Shown in pieces: positions 54,711 to 64,000 of a stretch of 64,000 nt of DNA (the first letter of the stretch is position 1; every line of letters begins with the position of its first letter). Made by a program: the position numbers and the translations under genes. A model generated the notes under the pieces. It was not told where the DNA came from. It worked only from the letters and a program-made list of their open reading frames with translations, and searched no databases. The DNA comes from Terriglobia bacterium (GTDB lineage Bacteria; Acidobacteriota; Terriglobia; Terriglobales; Acidobacteriaceae): assembly GCA_020073165.1 (NCBI GenBank), contig JAIQFP010000003.1:186001-250000 (forward strand), in the 5' to 3' direction.

Positions 54711-56318
54711 TTACTTCTGCGCCAGCAGCGACCGGGCGTGTGCGAGTTCCGGCCGGTCCGAGTTGGAGCCGTCACAGGTTTTCACCAGCCGGGCATAGTA
54801 GGTGTTGGCTTCCTGGGTCTTCCCGGCCATTTCCGCGGCGTGCGCGGCTCCATACAGTCCGTTAAAACGGTTGGGATTGAACTTCAAGTCGGCTTCGTAC
54901 TCGGCCAGCGCCTGCTCCGGACGCTTCATCTCGAGCAGCATGTCGGCCAGCATTTCCCGCGCGGGGAACACCCCGGTTTCTTCGCCTTCGGCTTCCTCCT
55001 GCTCCGCGATGGAGCGCAGCGTCAGCACGGCTGAATCGCCCTTCCCCTGCGTGAAGTCCAGCCACGCCTGGGCTTCTTTCCGTTCCTGCTCAACATCATA
55101 GGCGAAGCCCTTTTTCTTTTCTGAGACCAGGGCCTTGCGGATGGACTCCATCTCCTCAGTGTCCTTGGCGGCCTGAGCCGGATTGCCGCTGCGGGAAGCG
55201 CCGATGGCTCGGGCCCAGTAGACGACCGCATTCATTCCCGTCTGTGCGTCCGGCATTGGAGAGAGCGCAGCCGCTTCCTGCCAATGATGCAATTCGATGG
55301 CGTTTCTTGCGGAAAACTCTGCTAACGCCCAGATCCGTGGATCGCCCATGCCGTACATGTCTGGCTGCGGCGGCATCGCTCTTATTTCGTCAACCAGCTT
55401 CTGTGCGTCGGCTTCCCGCCCGATCTGCAGGTAGGCATAGTCGAGAAAATCCATTGCGTGAAACTGATGCGACTCGCCACCCATGTGCATGGCGGCGGTC
55501 TTGCGGGTCGCGGCGACGGACGCCAGATTGGAATCAATGTCTTCCTGCCACAATCCCAGCCGCGAAAAAATGTGCGAAGGCATGTGCAGCGCGTGCGGGG
55601 ATGCCGGCGCAATCTGTGCGTAGCGCCGCGCCGCCGGCAATCCCAGCTCCGCCAGTTGCGGTTTGTCGTAGCTGTGGATCAGGTAATGCGCCACGCCGGG
55701 ATGGTTGGGCTCCTCGGCGAACAGCTTCTCCAGGACCGTGGCCGCCTGCTTCCGGTTGGCGAACGTGGTGTCGTGGTCGGGCTCGGAAGCCAGCAGCGAC
55801 AGCGCATAAAACGCCGCCGCCTCGCGGTCCGCGGGATAGCGCTGGTACATCCGCTCCATCGCCTTGGAGTAGGCGATCGCTCTCTCCTGGTGATCCTTCT
55901 TGGAATCTTCATAGAAAGCCCCGATGGCCGCGATGTAATCCCGCTCCCGGTCGGTCTTGGCATGCAGCCCCTTGGCTTTCTTCACCTCGGCCGCGCCTTG
56001 CGCGAGAGTGTCAGCCTTCGGCGTATCCCAAAGCTGATGCCAGAGGCTCATAGCCACGCCCCAGTGCGCCATCGCACACCGGGAATCATCTTTGGCAATT
56101 TGCTCGAACTCCTTTTGTGCTTCCTCGTACCAGAAGGAGTGCAGCAGCGCCACCCCGCGCTCGAACGGCTTCTGTACAGAGGCAGCGCAGGATACCGGGA
56201 AGTGGACCGTGCCCAACTGGTCGGGAGTGAGATCTTCGTGGTGATGGCCTTCGTCGGCCAGGAGCGGCAGCGCGCAGCACAGGAACATGACGGCTAGCAA
56301 TAAGGCAAAGCGCTTCAT
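54711..56318 (-). CDS. Secreted tetratricopeptide-repeat protein
   Basis: The 535-residue product has a signal peptide (FALLLAVMFLCCALPLLADEG) and a His cluster (GHHHED). About ten TPR-like helical pairs follow, for example GVALLHSFWYEEAQKEFEQIAKDD, ARRYAQIAPASPHALHMPSHIFSRLGLWQEDIDSN and EMLLEMKRPEQALAEYEADLKFNPNRFNGLYGAAHAAEMAG. The HMPSHIF motif with histidines is shared by a family of such proteins in soil bacteria. TPRs mediate protein-protein contacts; no catalytic site is evident. Confidence 0.9.
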   Translation of the reverse strand: MKRFALLLAVMFLCCALPLLADEGHHHEDLTPDQLGTVHFPVSCAASVQKPFERGVALLHSFWYEEAQKEFEQIAKDDSRCAMAHWGVAMSLWHQLWDTPKADTLAQGAAEVKKAKGLHAKTDRERDYIAAIGAFYEDSKKDHQERAIAYSKAMERMYQRYPADREAAAFYALSLLASEPDHDTTFANRKQAATVLEKLFAEEPNHPGVAHYLIHSYDKPQLAELGLPAARRYAQIAPASPHALHMPSHIFSRLGLWQEDIDSNLASVAATRKTAAMHMGGESHQFHAMDFLDYAYLQIGREADAQKLVDEIRAMPPQPDMYGMGDPRIWALAEFSARNAIELHHWQEAAALSPMPDAQTGMNAVVYWARAIGASRSGNPAQAAKDTEEMESIRKALVSEKKKGFAYDVEQERKEAQAWLDFTQGKGDSAVLTLRSIAEQEEAEGEETGVFPAREMLADMLLEMKRPEQALAEYEADLKFNPNRFNGLYGAAHAAEMAGKTQEANTYYARLVKTCDGSNSDRPELAHARSLLAQK

Positions 56319-56679
56319 GGCATACCCCGTGCGAGGAGTCTAGTCCCGCGAGTCGGAGACGGTCAACGCGGGGATGGGTCGGACCGAGTTTCCTGAACCC
56401 AATGGATTTCAACGCGAGCCGTTGGTTGGCATGGCAGTTCCTCCACCAGCAGGCTGCCGAAAGAACTTGGGATTCAACCGCCGATTTGAAAGGGCGCGCC
56501 TTCAGGCGCGCCGCAAATTACCGGCAATCAAGGCGGCTTCAGCCGCTGAGGTTCGCTGCCGGGCACCAGAAAGCGTCTCTCCGCAACCGACTCGAGCGAA
56601 ATGGCGCTCTTCTCCGAGTGCATCTGGTCGACGCGCTCGAAGCGCAAGAGATAAAGGAGACCGGCAGGAGTCCGCAAGA
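56319..56679. other. 361-base spacer without a supported gene
   Basis: This gap lies upstream of the TPR gene and downstream of the lipocalin-like gene. Open frames are present, but none has a credible start or family match. Its main content is the hairpin pair at 56493-56546. Confidence 0.5.
56493..56546. repeat. Two hairpins with TTCA loops
   Basis: GGCGCGCC-TTCA-GGCGCGCC (56493-56512) is followed 20 bases later by GCGGC-TTCA-GCCGC (56533-56546). The stems differ but the loops are the same, as in the other hairpins of this window. Confidence 0.6.
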
Positions 56680-57105
56680 TCAGCGCACCCGTTCCAGCAC
56701 ACGCCGCCAAGTCTTGCCATCCCCGATCTCCAGCCGGTCGCCTGCCAGTTTGAAGGGACGCGGCTGGTCAGTGTCGGTGAAATCCGGCGCAAGGCTGCCC
56801 TCGACATGATGGGTCACCACGCGTTTCTCCGCGTCTACGGTGTAGGTGCCGAAGTATGCGACATAGGCGGCGTAAGCGGCGAGGGCATGCTCGGGTGTGG
56901 GCAACTTGCCGTCTTTGAGCTTCGCTTCCGGAAATGGCGCCAGGGGCGGAACCTTCATGATCTGAATGTGCACGTGCCCGGCTGCGTCGTAAACGAAGTA
57001 TCCCCGTGGACGCTCACCGAACCGATACTGCCACTTGCCATCCTTGTCGAGATCGGCAAACTCCACCACTCGCCATGTGCCCATCAGCGCGTGAGCCATT
57101 TCCAT
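56680..57105 (-). CDS. Lipocalin-like domain protein
   Basis: From the ATG at 57105 the product has 141 residues: ALMGTWRVVEFADLDKDGKWQYRFGERPRGYFVYDAAGHVHIQIM, then YVAYFGTYTVDAEKRVVTHHVEGSLAPDFTDTDQPRPFKLAGDRLEI. This is the small lipocalin-like domain that begins with a GTW(R/K)-type strand. There is no signal peptide. Ligand unknown. GAGG lies upstream of the start, and a TAGAAT about 40 bases away gives it a normal leader. Confidence 0.82.
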   Translation of the reverse strand: MEMAHALMGTWRVVEFADLDKDGKWQYRFGERPRGYFVYDAAGHVHIQIMKVPPLAPFPEAKLKDGKLPTPEHALAAYAAYVAYFGTYTVDAEKRVVTHHVEGSLAPDFTDTDQPRPFKLAGDRLEIGDGKTWRRVLERVR

Positions 57106-57286
57106 TTCGGGGCCTCGAAGAAGTGGTGACCGTTCACGCCCGATTCTAAGGGATAAGGGACCGTTGGCATAAACTGACCTTAGCACCAGCTTGCGCCGTT
57201 TGTTCGCGGGAGTCCCGGTTAATGAGTGTCATGGCGAGGCTACGCACCGGCTATTCTCTTGGACACCGTCAACTACTCCGCTTTCA

Positions 57287-57315
57287 TTGACTTGTCCCCG
57301 CATCCCGCCTAACAT
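57287..57315 (+). promoter_or_regulatory. Promoter of the kinase gene at 57327
   Basis: TTGACT (57287-57292), a 17-base spacer and TAACAT (57310-57315) predict a start near 57322, about five bases before the ATG; no Shine-Dalgarno is present. Confidence 0.55.
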
Positions 57316-57326
57316 GGCCCGATTCC

Positions 57327-59978
57327 ATGATCGGCCAAACTGTCTCGCATTACCGCATCCTCCAGAAGCTAGGCGGCGGCGGCATGGGCGTGGTTTATGA
57401 GGCCGAGGATACGACGCTGGGACGCCGCGTCGCCTTGAAGTTTCTTCCCCCGGAGCTCAGCTCCGACACCGCGGCATTAGAGCGTTTCCAGCGGGAGGCC
57501 CGCGCTGCCTCGGCGCTCAATCATCCCAATATCTGCACCATCCACGAGATCGACCAGCAAGAACAACAGTGCTTCATTGTCATGGAGTTGCTGGAGGGCC
57601 AAACTCTGCGAGATCAGATTGTAGGCCGGGCGCTGCCCACCCAGCGATTGCTTGAGCTGGCAGTTGAAATCGCCGATGGCCTTGATGCGGCCCACAGCAA
57701 GGGCATCATCCACCGGGACATCAAACCCGCCAACATTTTCGTCACCCAGCGCGGACACGCCAAGATTTTGGATTTCGGTCTGGCCAAAGTCGCTCCCGAC
57801 CGGTTGCATTCTCCGCAATCCCTCGGGGCGGCCCCGACCGTCATGCGCGAGGCCAACCTGACCAGTCCGGGCACAGCGCTGGGGACCATTGCCTACATGT
57901 CGCCCGAGCAGGCCGCCGGTGAAGACCTCGACGCCCGCACAGACTTGTTTTCCTTCGGCGCCGTTCTGTACGAGATGTCCACCGGACTTCCCGCTTTCTC
58001 GGGAAACACCTCGGCCATGGTCTTCGATGCCATCCTTCACAAGGCGCCAACTTCGCCGGTTCGTCTCAACCCCGCGCTTCCTCCGGAACTGGAGAACATC
58101 GTCAACAAGGCGCTGGAGAAGGACCGCAGGCTGCGCTACCAGAGTGCCGCCGAGATTGGCGTCGACTTGAAACGCTTGCGGCGCGAACTCGACTCGGGCC
58201 GCACCGGTGCAGTCTCGACCTATACCTCCGCCGTGCCTGCTGCCGCTCTAACTCCTCAGCCGCCGCCTCAGCCACGCTCCCGGCGCAAGTGGCTTGCAGT
58301 AGGCGCGCTCGCCGCTGTCATCCTTGTGCCCGCGGCCTACCTGCTCCGGCCAACTCTGCCACCCCCTCGGATTACTGGCTACACCCAGATCACGCACGAC
58401 GGCCAGCAGAAATCCTTTGCCGGCCAGGTTGTCGACTCCGTGCTCACCGATGGACCGCGCCTTTATATCCAGGAGAACGTGGACGGTCGCTTTGTCGTCG
58501 CGCAAGTGTCGGCGTCCGGCGGAGAAACGATTCCGATCCCCACGCCGTTCCCCAATGTTTCACTCCTGGATATTTCCCCCGACAAGTCGGAATTGCTGGT
58601 CGGCAGTTTCACTGGGGCCGAGAGCGACCAACCGATTTGGGCGTTGCCGGTGCTGGGCGGATCTCCCCGCCGCATCGGCGACTTTGTGGCCTCCGACGGA
58701 ACCTGGATGCCCAATGGGAACCTGCTCATCGCGCAGAACAACGATCTGGTTGAGGTCACACCCAATGGTCCCCGGAAGTTCGCCCCACTTCCCGACTATT
58801 CCTACCGGTTCCGCTGGTCGCCGGACGGGCGAGTCCTTCGGTTTACCGTGGCTCCCGAACAGGGCTGGAACTTTCTCGCTGAAATTGCAAGCGATGGCAG
58901 CCATTACCACCGTGCATTGCCACAATGGACGGACTTTCATGCCCTGGGCACATGGACGCCGGACGGAAAATACTACGTGTTCGAGCGAATCCAAGGGAAC
59001 CATGTCAACCTTTGGGCCATGCGCATGAAGGGCGACCTTGTCCATAAGGCCAACCCGCAGCCCGTGCAACTGACGGCCGGCCCCCTGGACTTCTCTTCCC
59101 CCCAGCTCAGTACCGACGGAAAGAAGATCTATGGAGTGGGGACGCAACCACGCTCCGAGTTGGTTCGCTACGACGCCAGAGCCGGGGCGTTTATCCCTTA
59201 TCTTGGCGGTCCCTCCACCACTGAAGTTAGCTTTTCGCCGGACGGACAGTGGGTGGCTTATGCCACATTTCCGGACTCTACCCTTTGGCGCAGCCGGATC
59301 GACGGGACCGAGAAACTGCAGCTGACCTCGGCTCCCATGATTGCGGCTTGGCCGCGCTGGTCGCCGGACGGAAAGCAGATCGCCTTTGCCGAGGGAGACT
59401 GGGTTTTCCCACCCCGCCTCTACGTGATCCCAGCCGACGGGGGTACCGCCCGTCTTCTCCCGGGTACCTACCGTACCGCCATTCGTCCAAGCTGGGCCAA
59501 GGGAGGAAGTTCCATTGCGTTCTCCGATAGCGTGGGAGGTGAGATCAGGGAAATCAAGATCGCCGACCTGGCAACCTCGAAGGTAGCGGCGGTCCCCGAT
59601 TCCAGGAATCTGGAGTTCCCGGTTTGCTCGCCCGACGGCCGTTATATTGCCGCTACCGACCGGGATGGACGGAAGCTCAAGCTCTTCGATCTCACGACCC
59701 AGAAATGGTCGGAACTGATCCAGATGAACGTGGGCCTCGCGGAATGGTCGGCCGACGGCAGGTACTTGTATTTCGACACGGGATTGAGCAACGATCCAGC
59801 CATATATCGCCTGCGCCTCAGCGATCGAAAACTGGAACGCCTTGCGAGCCTGAAGGGACTCCGCCGCCAGATTTTCTCCTACTTCCCATGGAACGGGGTC
59901 GCCCCCGATGGTTCGCCCCTGCTGCTGCGCGACACAAGCAGCCAGGAAGTTTATGCCCTCGACTTCGATTCCCCCTGA
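57327..59978 (+). CDS. Membrane serine/threonine protein kinase with TolB-like propeller
   Basis: The 883-residue product has a Hanks kinase at residues 8-280: [14 protein letters not shown], Lys38, HRD at 129-131, DFG at 149-151 and [10 protein letters not shown] Pro-rich linker and one membrane helix (about 313-335) follow, then an external propeller from GYTQITHDG to [13 protein letters not shown]. The propeller is closer to that of the winged-helix regulator at 36809-38959 than to those of the tandem kinases at the left edge. It probably senses the same kind of signal as that regulator. A near-leaderless promoter lies directly upstream. Confidence 0.93.
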   Translation: MIGQTVSHYRILQKLGGGGMGVVYEAEDTTLGRRVALKFLPPELSSDTAALERFQREARAASALNHPNICTIHEIDQQEQQCFIVMELLEGQTLRDQIVGRALPTQRLLELAVEIADGLDAAHSKGIIHRDIKPANIFVTQRGHAKILDFGLAKVAPDRLHSPQSLGAAPTVMREANLTSPGTALGTIAYMSPEQAAGEDLDARTDLFSFGAVLYEMSTGLPAFSGNTSAMVFDAILHKAPTSPVRLNPALPPELENIVNKALEKDRRLRYQSAAEIGVDLKRLRRELDSGRTGAVSTYTSAVPAAALTPQPPPQPRSRRKWLAVGALAAVILVPAAYLLRPTLPPPRITGYTQITHDGQQKSFAGQVVDSVLTDGPRLYIQENVDGRFVVAQVSASGGETIPIPTPFPNVSLLDISPDKSELLVGSFTGAESDQPIWALPVLGGSPRRIGDFVASDGTWMPNGNLLIAQNNDLVEVTPNGPRKFAPLPDYSYRFRWSPDGRVLRFTVAPEQGWNFLAEIASDGSHYHRALPQWTDFHALGTWTPDGKYYVFERIQGNHVNLWAMRMKGDLVHKANPQPVQLTAGPLDFSSPQLSTDGKKIYGVGTQPRSELVRYDARAGAFIPYLGGPSTTEVSFSPDGQWVAYATFPDSTLWRSRIDGTEKLQLTSAPMIAAWPRWSPDGKQIAFAEGDWVFPPRLYVIPADGGTARLLPGTYRTAIRPSWAKGGSSIAFSDSVGGEIREIKIADLATSKVAAVPDSRNLEFPVCSPDGRYIAATDRDGRKLKLFDLTTQKWSELIQMNVGLAEWSADGRYLYFDTGLSNDPAIYRLRLSDRKLERLASLKGLRRQIFSYFPWNGVAPDGSPLLLRDTSSQEVYALDFDSP

Positions 59979-60171
59979 GGGAGACTCCTCCCGGATCCTT
60001 GTCCGAGGCCAACAATCAGCCCAGAACTGGCGACGCGTCAAAAGCTCTCGGAGGTGCCAACGAAGGACTTCCCAATTTGTGAAGAGCGTGTCCCCCAAGA
60101 TCACGGCCTCGCGGACGATGATCAACATAACGCCCAGTGCGCCGTCCTTCCAAGCGTATATGCATCCTGGC

Positions 60172-60462
60172 TTACTGCAGGCGGAAGCGCTCGTTCATCA
60201 AGCGCTGCAAGCGGGGTTTGTAGAGGATGTCGTAGGTGAACTCTTTGTCAGGGAACATGGCCAGGGCGGCGCGCTTGGCGCCCGCCACCAGTTCGGAAGC
60301 TTCTTCCACGGTGAGGTTGGGGTCCTGGCTGATGACCGACATCACCATGCTGATCATCAATTGCAGGCGCCGGATTTTTCGGGCTTCCTCCTGGGTCTCG
60401 GTTACGCTTCCGGAATTCTTGCCTGAGTTTCCCGCCTGCTTGTTCGTTTCCAGACCATCCAT
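60172..60462 (-). CDS. Small conserved protein of unknown function
   Basis: The ATG at 60462 gives about 96 residues: a disordered N terminus (Thr/Gly/Asn-rich) and a helical C-terminal domain. The latter is EEARKIRRLQLMISMVMSVISQDPNLTVEEASELVAGAKRAALAMFPDKEFTYDILYKPRLQRLMNERF in pattern. No signal peptide or membrane helix. I do not recognise a named family. It is convergent with the kinase gene. The upstream sequence lacks a clear Shine-Dalgarno. Confidence 0.7.
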   Translation of the reverse strand: MDGLETNKQAGNSGKNSGSVTETQEEARKIRRLQLMISMVMSVISQDPNLTVEEASELVAGAKRAALAMFPDKEFTYDILYKPRLQRLMNERFRLQ

Positions 60463-60783
60463 GGGGCCCCCAATTCGGATGCGGCGGCGTGGTTCCCGAG
60501 CACCCGCGTCACATCCAGTACGCCAATTAGATGTACCGCTGGCGGGGTACGTTGCGCCCACCCCTCTTGGCCCGATTTTGCGGCGAATGGTGACAAAATG
60601 CAATCGCCCAATGGTCTGAGAGAATTACCGAAGTGTTTGCGGGCTCGGCAACTCCCTGCAAATACGCGGCTTGCCAGGTCTTTGTTCAGACTCCCCCACA
60701 GCGTCGCGCCGGGGTTAGAATCAAACCGTGCAGTCCGGGAGCCGTGCCAGCCTTCCGCAGGTGCAGCCCCGATCGGAGGAACG
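60463..60783. other. 321-base divergent spacer without a gene
   Basis: It separates the divergent genes at 60172-60462 and 60784. A GTACC-N7-GGTAC hairpin lies near 60532-60550. TAGAAT at 60716-60721 is the likely -10 of the rightward gene, which then has a leader of about 55 bases and a true Shine-Dalgarno. Nothing else is recognised. Confidence 0.45.
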
Positions 60784-61101
60784 ATGGAAACCCGTCCCGG
60801 CTCCACCGACGACATCGCAGAACGTCCCAACCCCAATGAGAAGCTGGTGCGCGTGTTCGACACCGAACAGGAGTCGGAGGCCTTGGTGGTGCGCGGCCTG
60901 CTGGAGTCGGCCGGCATTGATGCCGACATGACTTCCCTGGACGCGCAGCAGGACATCCTTCCCGGGGTTGGGGGCACCATCATCCTGGTGCGCGAGGAAG
61001 ATGCCGAGGAAGCCCGCCGCGTGATTGAGGAATACCGGCAAGCCCCAGGGGATGAAACCGCCGAGGTCGACGTCAGCGAAGAGCCGCCAGCCGAGGGGTA
61101 A
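60784..61101 (+). CDS. DUF2007-type small regulatory protein
   Basis: The ATG at 60784 follows CGGAGGAACG. The 105-residue product has KLVRVFDTEQESEALVVRGLLESAGIDADM and GTIILVREEDAEEARRVIEEYRQ, the pattern of DUF2007, a ferredoxin-like fold annotated as putative signal-transducing protein. An acidic tail (DVSEEPPAEG) follows. The 3' end overlaps the 3' end of the convergent comEC by 29 bases. Confidence 0.85.
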   Translation: METRPGSTDDIAERPNPNEKLVRVFDTEQESEALVVRGLLESAGIDADMTSLDAQQDILPGVGGTIILVREEDAEEARRVIEEYRQAPGDETAEVDVSEEPPAEG

Positions 61102-63736
61102 CCGCCGTGCCGTCGAGGTAGAACGTGACCGCACCATCCAAGTCTGTGCGGTAGGTGGCCACGCCGGATTCTGCCAGCCGGGACAGGACTTGTTCGCGCG
61201 GGTGACCGTAGGTGTTCCGCGCTCCCACCGAGATGACCGCGAACCTCGGCCGCACAGCCGACAACAATTCCGGAACGGTCGAACCTGCGCTGCCATGGTG
61301 AGCAACCTTCAGGAGATCTGCCCGCGGTTGTTCCTCCGCAATCCTTCTTTCAGCTTGCCCTTCCGCATCGCCTTCGAGCAGCGCAGAGGTGGCGCCGTAC
61401 GTAATCTTCATAACCATCGAATCGTCATTCGGACGCCACGCACTGCTGTCGGGATCGGGCGCAGGGGCCAGAATGCGGACCTGAGTTCCTCCCAGCTGGA
61501 ATGTGTCCCCTGCCTTCCGGGGGACCACAGCTACGCCCAGGTCCTTTGCTTCGCGGAGCAGTCGATCGAGGTCGGAGTTGGGCGTGTCCACTCCCAGCCA
61601 TAGCTCATTGGGTCGAAAGTTGGCCAACACGGCTGCCATTCCACCGATGTGGTCGGCGTGGGCGTGGGTAACCACCACCGCATCCAGCCGGCGGATGCCG
61701 CGCCACCACAGATAGGGCGAGACCACGTTTTCGCCCACATCGAAATCCGAGTGCATCCAGTGGGGCAAGCCTCCGGCATCGACCAGCAGGGTTTGCCCCT
61801 GCGGAAGAACCAGCAGAATGGCGTCTCCTTGTCCGACATCGATTGCGGTCAGTTCCAGCACTCCAGGGCGAACCTGTGGGTGCGATGGGCCAACCGCAAT
61901 CCAGAAAGCACTGCACACCAGCACCGCCAATCCGGAAGCGACGAGCAGGCGACGGCGGTGTGCCAGCAACATGGCGACTGCAAGCGCGACCATAGCAAGA
62001 AGAATGACGGCGAATTCGGGGGTGGGGACGCGGGCGTCGGCCACTCGCAAGCCTCCCAGGCTGCGTACGGTGCCGCTGATGCCATCCAGCGCAAGGCCCG
62101 CGATCAGTGCGGGAACCTTGGCCAGAGCGGGCGAAACGTAGCCGAGCGCGACCGCCAGTACCGCGGTTGGCATGAGAATGCCCGTCAGCGGGACCACGAC
62201 GATGTTTGCCGGCAAGCCGACGACCGTCGCGCGATGAAAGTAATACGCCATGGGCAACGCGAGCCCGACTTGCATGAGAGCGGAAACAACCAGTATTTCC
62301 GTCGCGCCCAGGAGCGTACGCGCAAGGCCCGCGAGCCCTGGGAGCGGAATGGCCTTTCCCAGAAAGCGCTGCAGGCGGCCAGCAATCATCCGCAGGTCAA
62401 GCCGGAATTGCGCCACGCGCGGCGGCAGCGAAACTTCGTAGGTGGTGGAATCCAGATAGCGCAGACCGCGAGAGAAGGGCTGGGTGGTCCGCTCCAGAAT
62501 GGGCACCGCTACCGCGGCGATCAGCAGGACCGATAAGAACGTGAGTTGGAAACTGGCGCCGAATAACACCCGCGGGTCGGCGATCAGCAGGCCCAACGCC
62601 GCCGCTCCGATGGCGTTGAGCATGGACCTCTCTCGATAAAGCAGCCGCGCCCCCAGGTAAAGCGTAAGCATCAGGGTCGCGCGCCAGATAGGGGGGCCGA
62701 CATCGGTGAGAAAGGCGTAGGCGACGGCCATGAGCACGGTGACCACGCTGGCCACTACATTGCTGATGTAGAACCTCCGCAACACCCAAAAGATCACAAA
62801 GGCGAGGATGCTGACATTCATCCCCGAAACCACCAGGATGTGATAAGTGCCGGAGCGCTGGAAATCCGTGCGGGTGTCGCGGCCGATGAAAGCATCCTCG
62901 CCGATGACCATGGCATCGACCAGCGCGGCTTGCGGCGTCGGCCATAGAGAATGGATCTTCTCGATGATGCTGCGGTGGATGCGGGTGCGCCAAAGCTCCC
63001 TGCGCGAGCCTGAAAAGCCAGGGAGCACTTCCACGTCGATGGCTTTGGCTGAGCCCAGCGCGGCGATTTCATGGTCGGCCAGGTAGCCTCGGTAATCGAA
63101 CGCCCCAGGATTGCGGAAGTTTCGCGGCGGAGAGAGCTTGGCCGGAAAGCGCAGACGCTCGCCGTAGCGGAACAAGCGCGGGGGAGCAGCGCTGGCAGCG
63201 TCCTGGCTGTCGGTGGTGACTTGCCTGGTGTAGAAACTAACGCGCAGGCCGGAGTGGATGGCAAAGGTCTGAACGTCGGTGCTGACATCTTCGGTGTCAA
63301 CGTCAAGCACTTGCCGACTTCCGCCCGAGCCCGCCTGGCGCAGGCTCCCGTCGTTGGTGACGTGGGCGGTGATGGTGACTTCCTGACCGTCGGCGAACCG
63401 GAGAATGCCGGAACTAGGGGCGTCGCCCAGAGGCCGCAGTTCGATGGCGAGTGCCCCCGCAACGAACATTGCGCCCAGTCCGAGCAGCGCGGCTGCCCGC
63501 GGCCGCCGGCGAAGGAAGAAAATCGCGAACACGAGACAGGCGACGGCCGCCGCCAGCCACCACAACGGCGGTCGCCAAGCGCACAAGCCCGCGACGATAC
63601 CGCCGCCAAACGCTAGTGCTGCCCAGAGCAGAGGCTGGCGTCCGCCGCAGCAAGGGTGCCCCACCCTTGTCTCTGCGCCTTTTGCAGAGACAGGGGGGGG
63701 ATTTTGCACACCCGTCGCGCTGAATTGTGAACTCAT
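61073..63736 (-). CDS. comEC: ComEC/Rec2 DNA-uptake channel protein
   Basis: ComEC carries transforming DNA across the inner membrane. The 887-residue protein has N-terminal membrane helices and an extracellular OB-like region (ITAHVTNDGSL...GERLRFPAKLSPPRNFRNPGAFDYRGYL). The competence domain follows with many helices (HILVVSGMNVSILAFVIF, GPPIWRATLMLTLY). A C-terminal metallo-beta-lactamase domain has AIDVGQGDAILL, VVTHAHADHIGGMA and VAHHGSAGS. Residues 15-29 (PVSAKGAETRVGHPC) are encoded by the repeat at 63651-63692, so the start is uncertain; translation may begin after the repeat. Confidence 0.93.
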   Translation of the reverse strand: MSSQFSATGVQNPPPVSAKGAETRVGHPCCGGRQPLLWAALAFGGGIVAGLCAWRPPLWWLAAAVACLVFAIFFLRRRPRAAALLGLGAMFVAGALAIELRPLGDAPSSGILRFADGQEVTITAHVTNDGSLRQAGSGGSRQVLDVDTEDVSTDVQTFAIHSGLRVSFYTRQVTTDSQDAASAAPPRLFRYGERLRFPAKLSPPRNFRNPGAFDYRGYLADHEIAALGSAKAIDVEVLPGFSGSRRELWRTRIHRSIIEKIHSLWPTPQAALVDAMVIGEDAFIGRDTRTDFQRSGTYHILVVSGMNVSILAFVIFWVLRRFYISNVVASVVTVLMAVAYAFLTDVGPPIWRATLMLTLYLGARLLYRERSMLNAIGAAALGLLIADPRVLFGASFQLTFLSVLLIAAVAVPILERTTQPFSRGLRYLDSTTYEVSLPPRVAQFRLDLRMIAGRLQRFLGKAIPLPGLAGLARTLLGATEILVVSALMQVGLALPMAYYFHRATVVGLPANIVVVPLTGILMPTAVLAVALGYVSPALAKVPALIAGLALDGISGTVRSLGGLRVADARVPTPEFAVILLAMVALAVAMLLAHRRRLLVASGLAVLVCSAFWIAVGPSHPQVRPGVLELTAIDVGQGDAILLVLPQGQTLLVDAGGLPHWMHSDFDVGENVVSPYLWWRGIRRLDAVVVTHAHADHIGGMAAVLANFRPNELWLGVDTPNSDLDRLLREAKDLGVAVVPRKAGDTFQLGGTQVRILAPAPDPDSSAWRPNDDSMVMKITYGATSALLEGDAEGQAERRIAEEQPRADLLKVAHHGSAGSTVPELLSAVRPRFAVISVGARNTYGHPREQVLSRLAESGVATYRTDLDGAVTFYLDGTAVTPRLAALR
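63651..63692. repeat. Double hairpin inside the comEC N-terminal coding region
   Basis: CAAGGGTG-CCC-CACCCTTG (63651-63669) is joined to TGTCTCTGC-N7-GCAGAGACA (63668-63692), giving perfect 8- and 9-base arms. It is in frame with comEC and resembles the other intergenic hairpins, so it is probably an inserted repeat unit. Confidence 0.6.
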
Positions 63737-63755
63737 TCCCTCTCACGGATGAAGG

Positions 63756-64000
63756 CTAGCGCACCAGATGAAAGACGCTTTCCATGTGGTAGGTCTGGGG
63801 GAACAGATCGACCAAGTGCGCCTGCTCCACTCGATATCCGGAGTTCAGCAGGCGGCCCAGGTCGCGGGAGAGGGTAGCCGGATCGCACGAGACATAAGTC
63901 ATGCGCGGCGCTCCCAGGGAGACCAGGGCGTGGATTACGCTTTCACCCAGCCCGCTCCGCGGTGGATCCACCACCACCAGATCGGGCTGCAACTTGCCGG
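63756..64000 (-). CDS. 23S rRNA (uracil-5-)-methyltransferase family protein, C-terminal part
   Basis: The frame enters from beyond the right edge and ends at 63756. The visible 81 residues include the TrmA/RlmD signature: PDLVVVDPPRSGLGESV, the catalytic Cys in TYVSCDPATLSRDLG, and the final VDLFPQTYHMESVFHLV. The family methylates U at C5 in 23S rRNA or tRNA. Which of RlmC, RlmD or TrmA it is cannot be decided from this fragment. Confidence 0.92.
   Translation of the reverse strand, partial: GKLQPDLVVVDPPRSGLGESVIHALVSLGAPRMTYVSCDPATLSRDLGRLLNSGYRVEQAHLVDLFPQTYHMESVFHLVR

Noticed and set aside
61073-61101. Functional significance of the 29-base convergent overlap of comEC and the DUF2007 gene
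   Set aside because: Short 3' overlaps between convergent genes are common and nothing else marks this one.

Overview
The window looks like a chromosomal segment of an Acidobacteriota-type (Terriglobia/Koribacter-like) soil bacterium. This is inferred from about 60 percent GC, several serine/threonine kinases and winged-helix regulators fused to TolB-like beta-propellers, a Gram-negative lipid A/heptose gene set, and many short palindromic or word-like intergenic repeats. No rRNA, tRNA, CRISPR array, IS element or prophage was seen. Gene density is high and most genes are housekeeping.

Layout. 1-3662: two tandem membrane kinases, the first cut by the window edge. 3701-11102: thiL, an M23 peptidase behind a long leader, an FAH-family hydrolase, a fibronectin-type lipoprotein, a class III aminotransferase and two tandem paralogous small membrane proteins. 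11225-13274: hslVU. 13330-16666: a Met/His/Cys-rich exported protein behind a CRP/FNR-type site, then aconitase. 16824-19451: uspA, mntH and mntR, with matching operators before mntR and mntH. 19644-26185: purD-purE, galU, mfd. 26207-27956: a padR-HAAS-CPBP operon with a textbook operator. 28006-33585: amidinotransferase, DUF427 protein, hemL, WG-repeat protein, polysaccharide deacetylase, deoxynucleoside kinase. 33647-36727: vapBC, panB, a lipoprotein, panC. 36809-45261: propeller regulator, secreted proteins, M20 amidohydrolase, alkyladenine glycosylase, and a Bcp-type peroxiredoxin whose catalytic position is an in-frame UGA. 45358-48122: frameshifted DinB gene, gatB, a secreted protein. 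48211-53741: lipid A/inner-core operon waaA-lpxK-rfaE1-rfaE2-heptosyltransferase-ICMT. 53820-64000: DUF3108 protein, TPR protein, lipocalin-like protein, a third kinase, small conserved proteins, comEC and the 3' end of an RNA uridine methyltransferase.

The strongest finding is the peroxiredoxin at 42783-43244. The frame is continuous except for one TGA exactly at the peroxidatic cysteine, and a hairpin with the geometry of a bacterial SECIS lies just downstream, so it reads as a selenoprotein. Its start codon overlaps that of the divergent neighbour inside a single CATG.

Two window-wide patterns also stand out. First, many genes without a Shine-Dalgarno sequence have a TATAAT/TAGAAT-like -10 box ending 7 to about 15 bases before the start codon, predicting leaderless or nearly leaderless mRNAs. 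Second, the spacers carry two repeat families: GC-rich hairpins with changing stems but recurring loops and 3' flanks, and AT-rich or GTCGTTGG-type word repeats. Some of these have been captured into the ends of coding regions.
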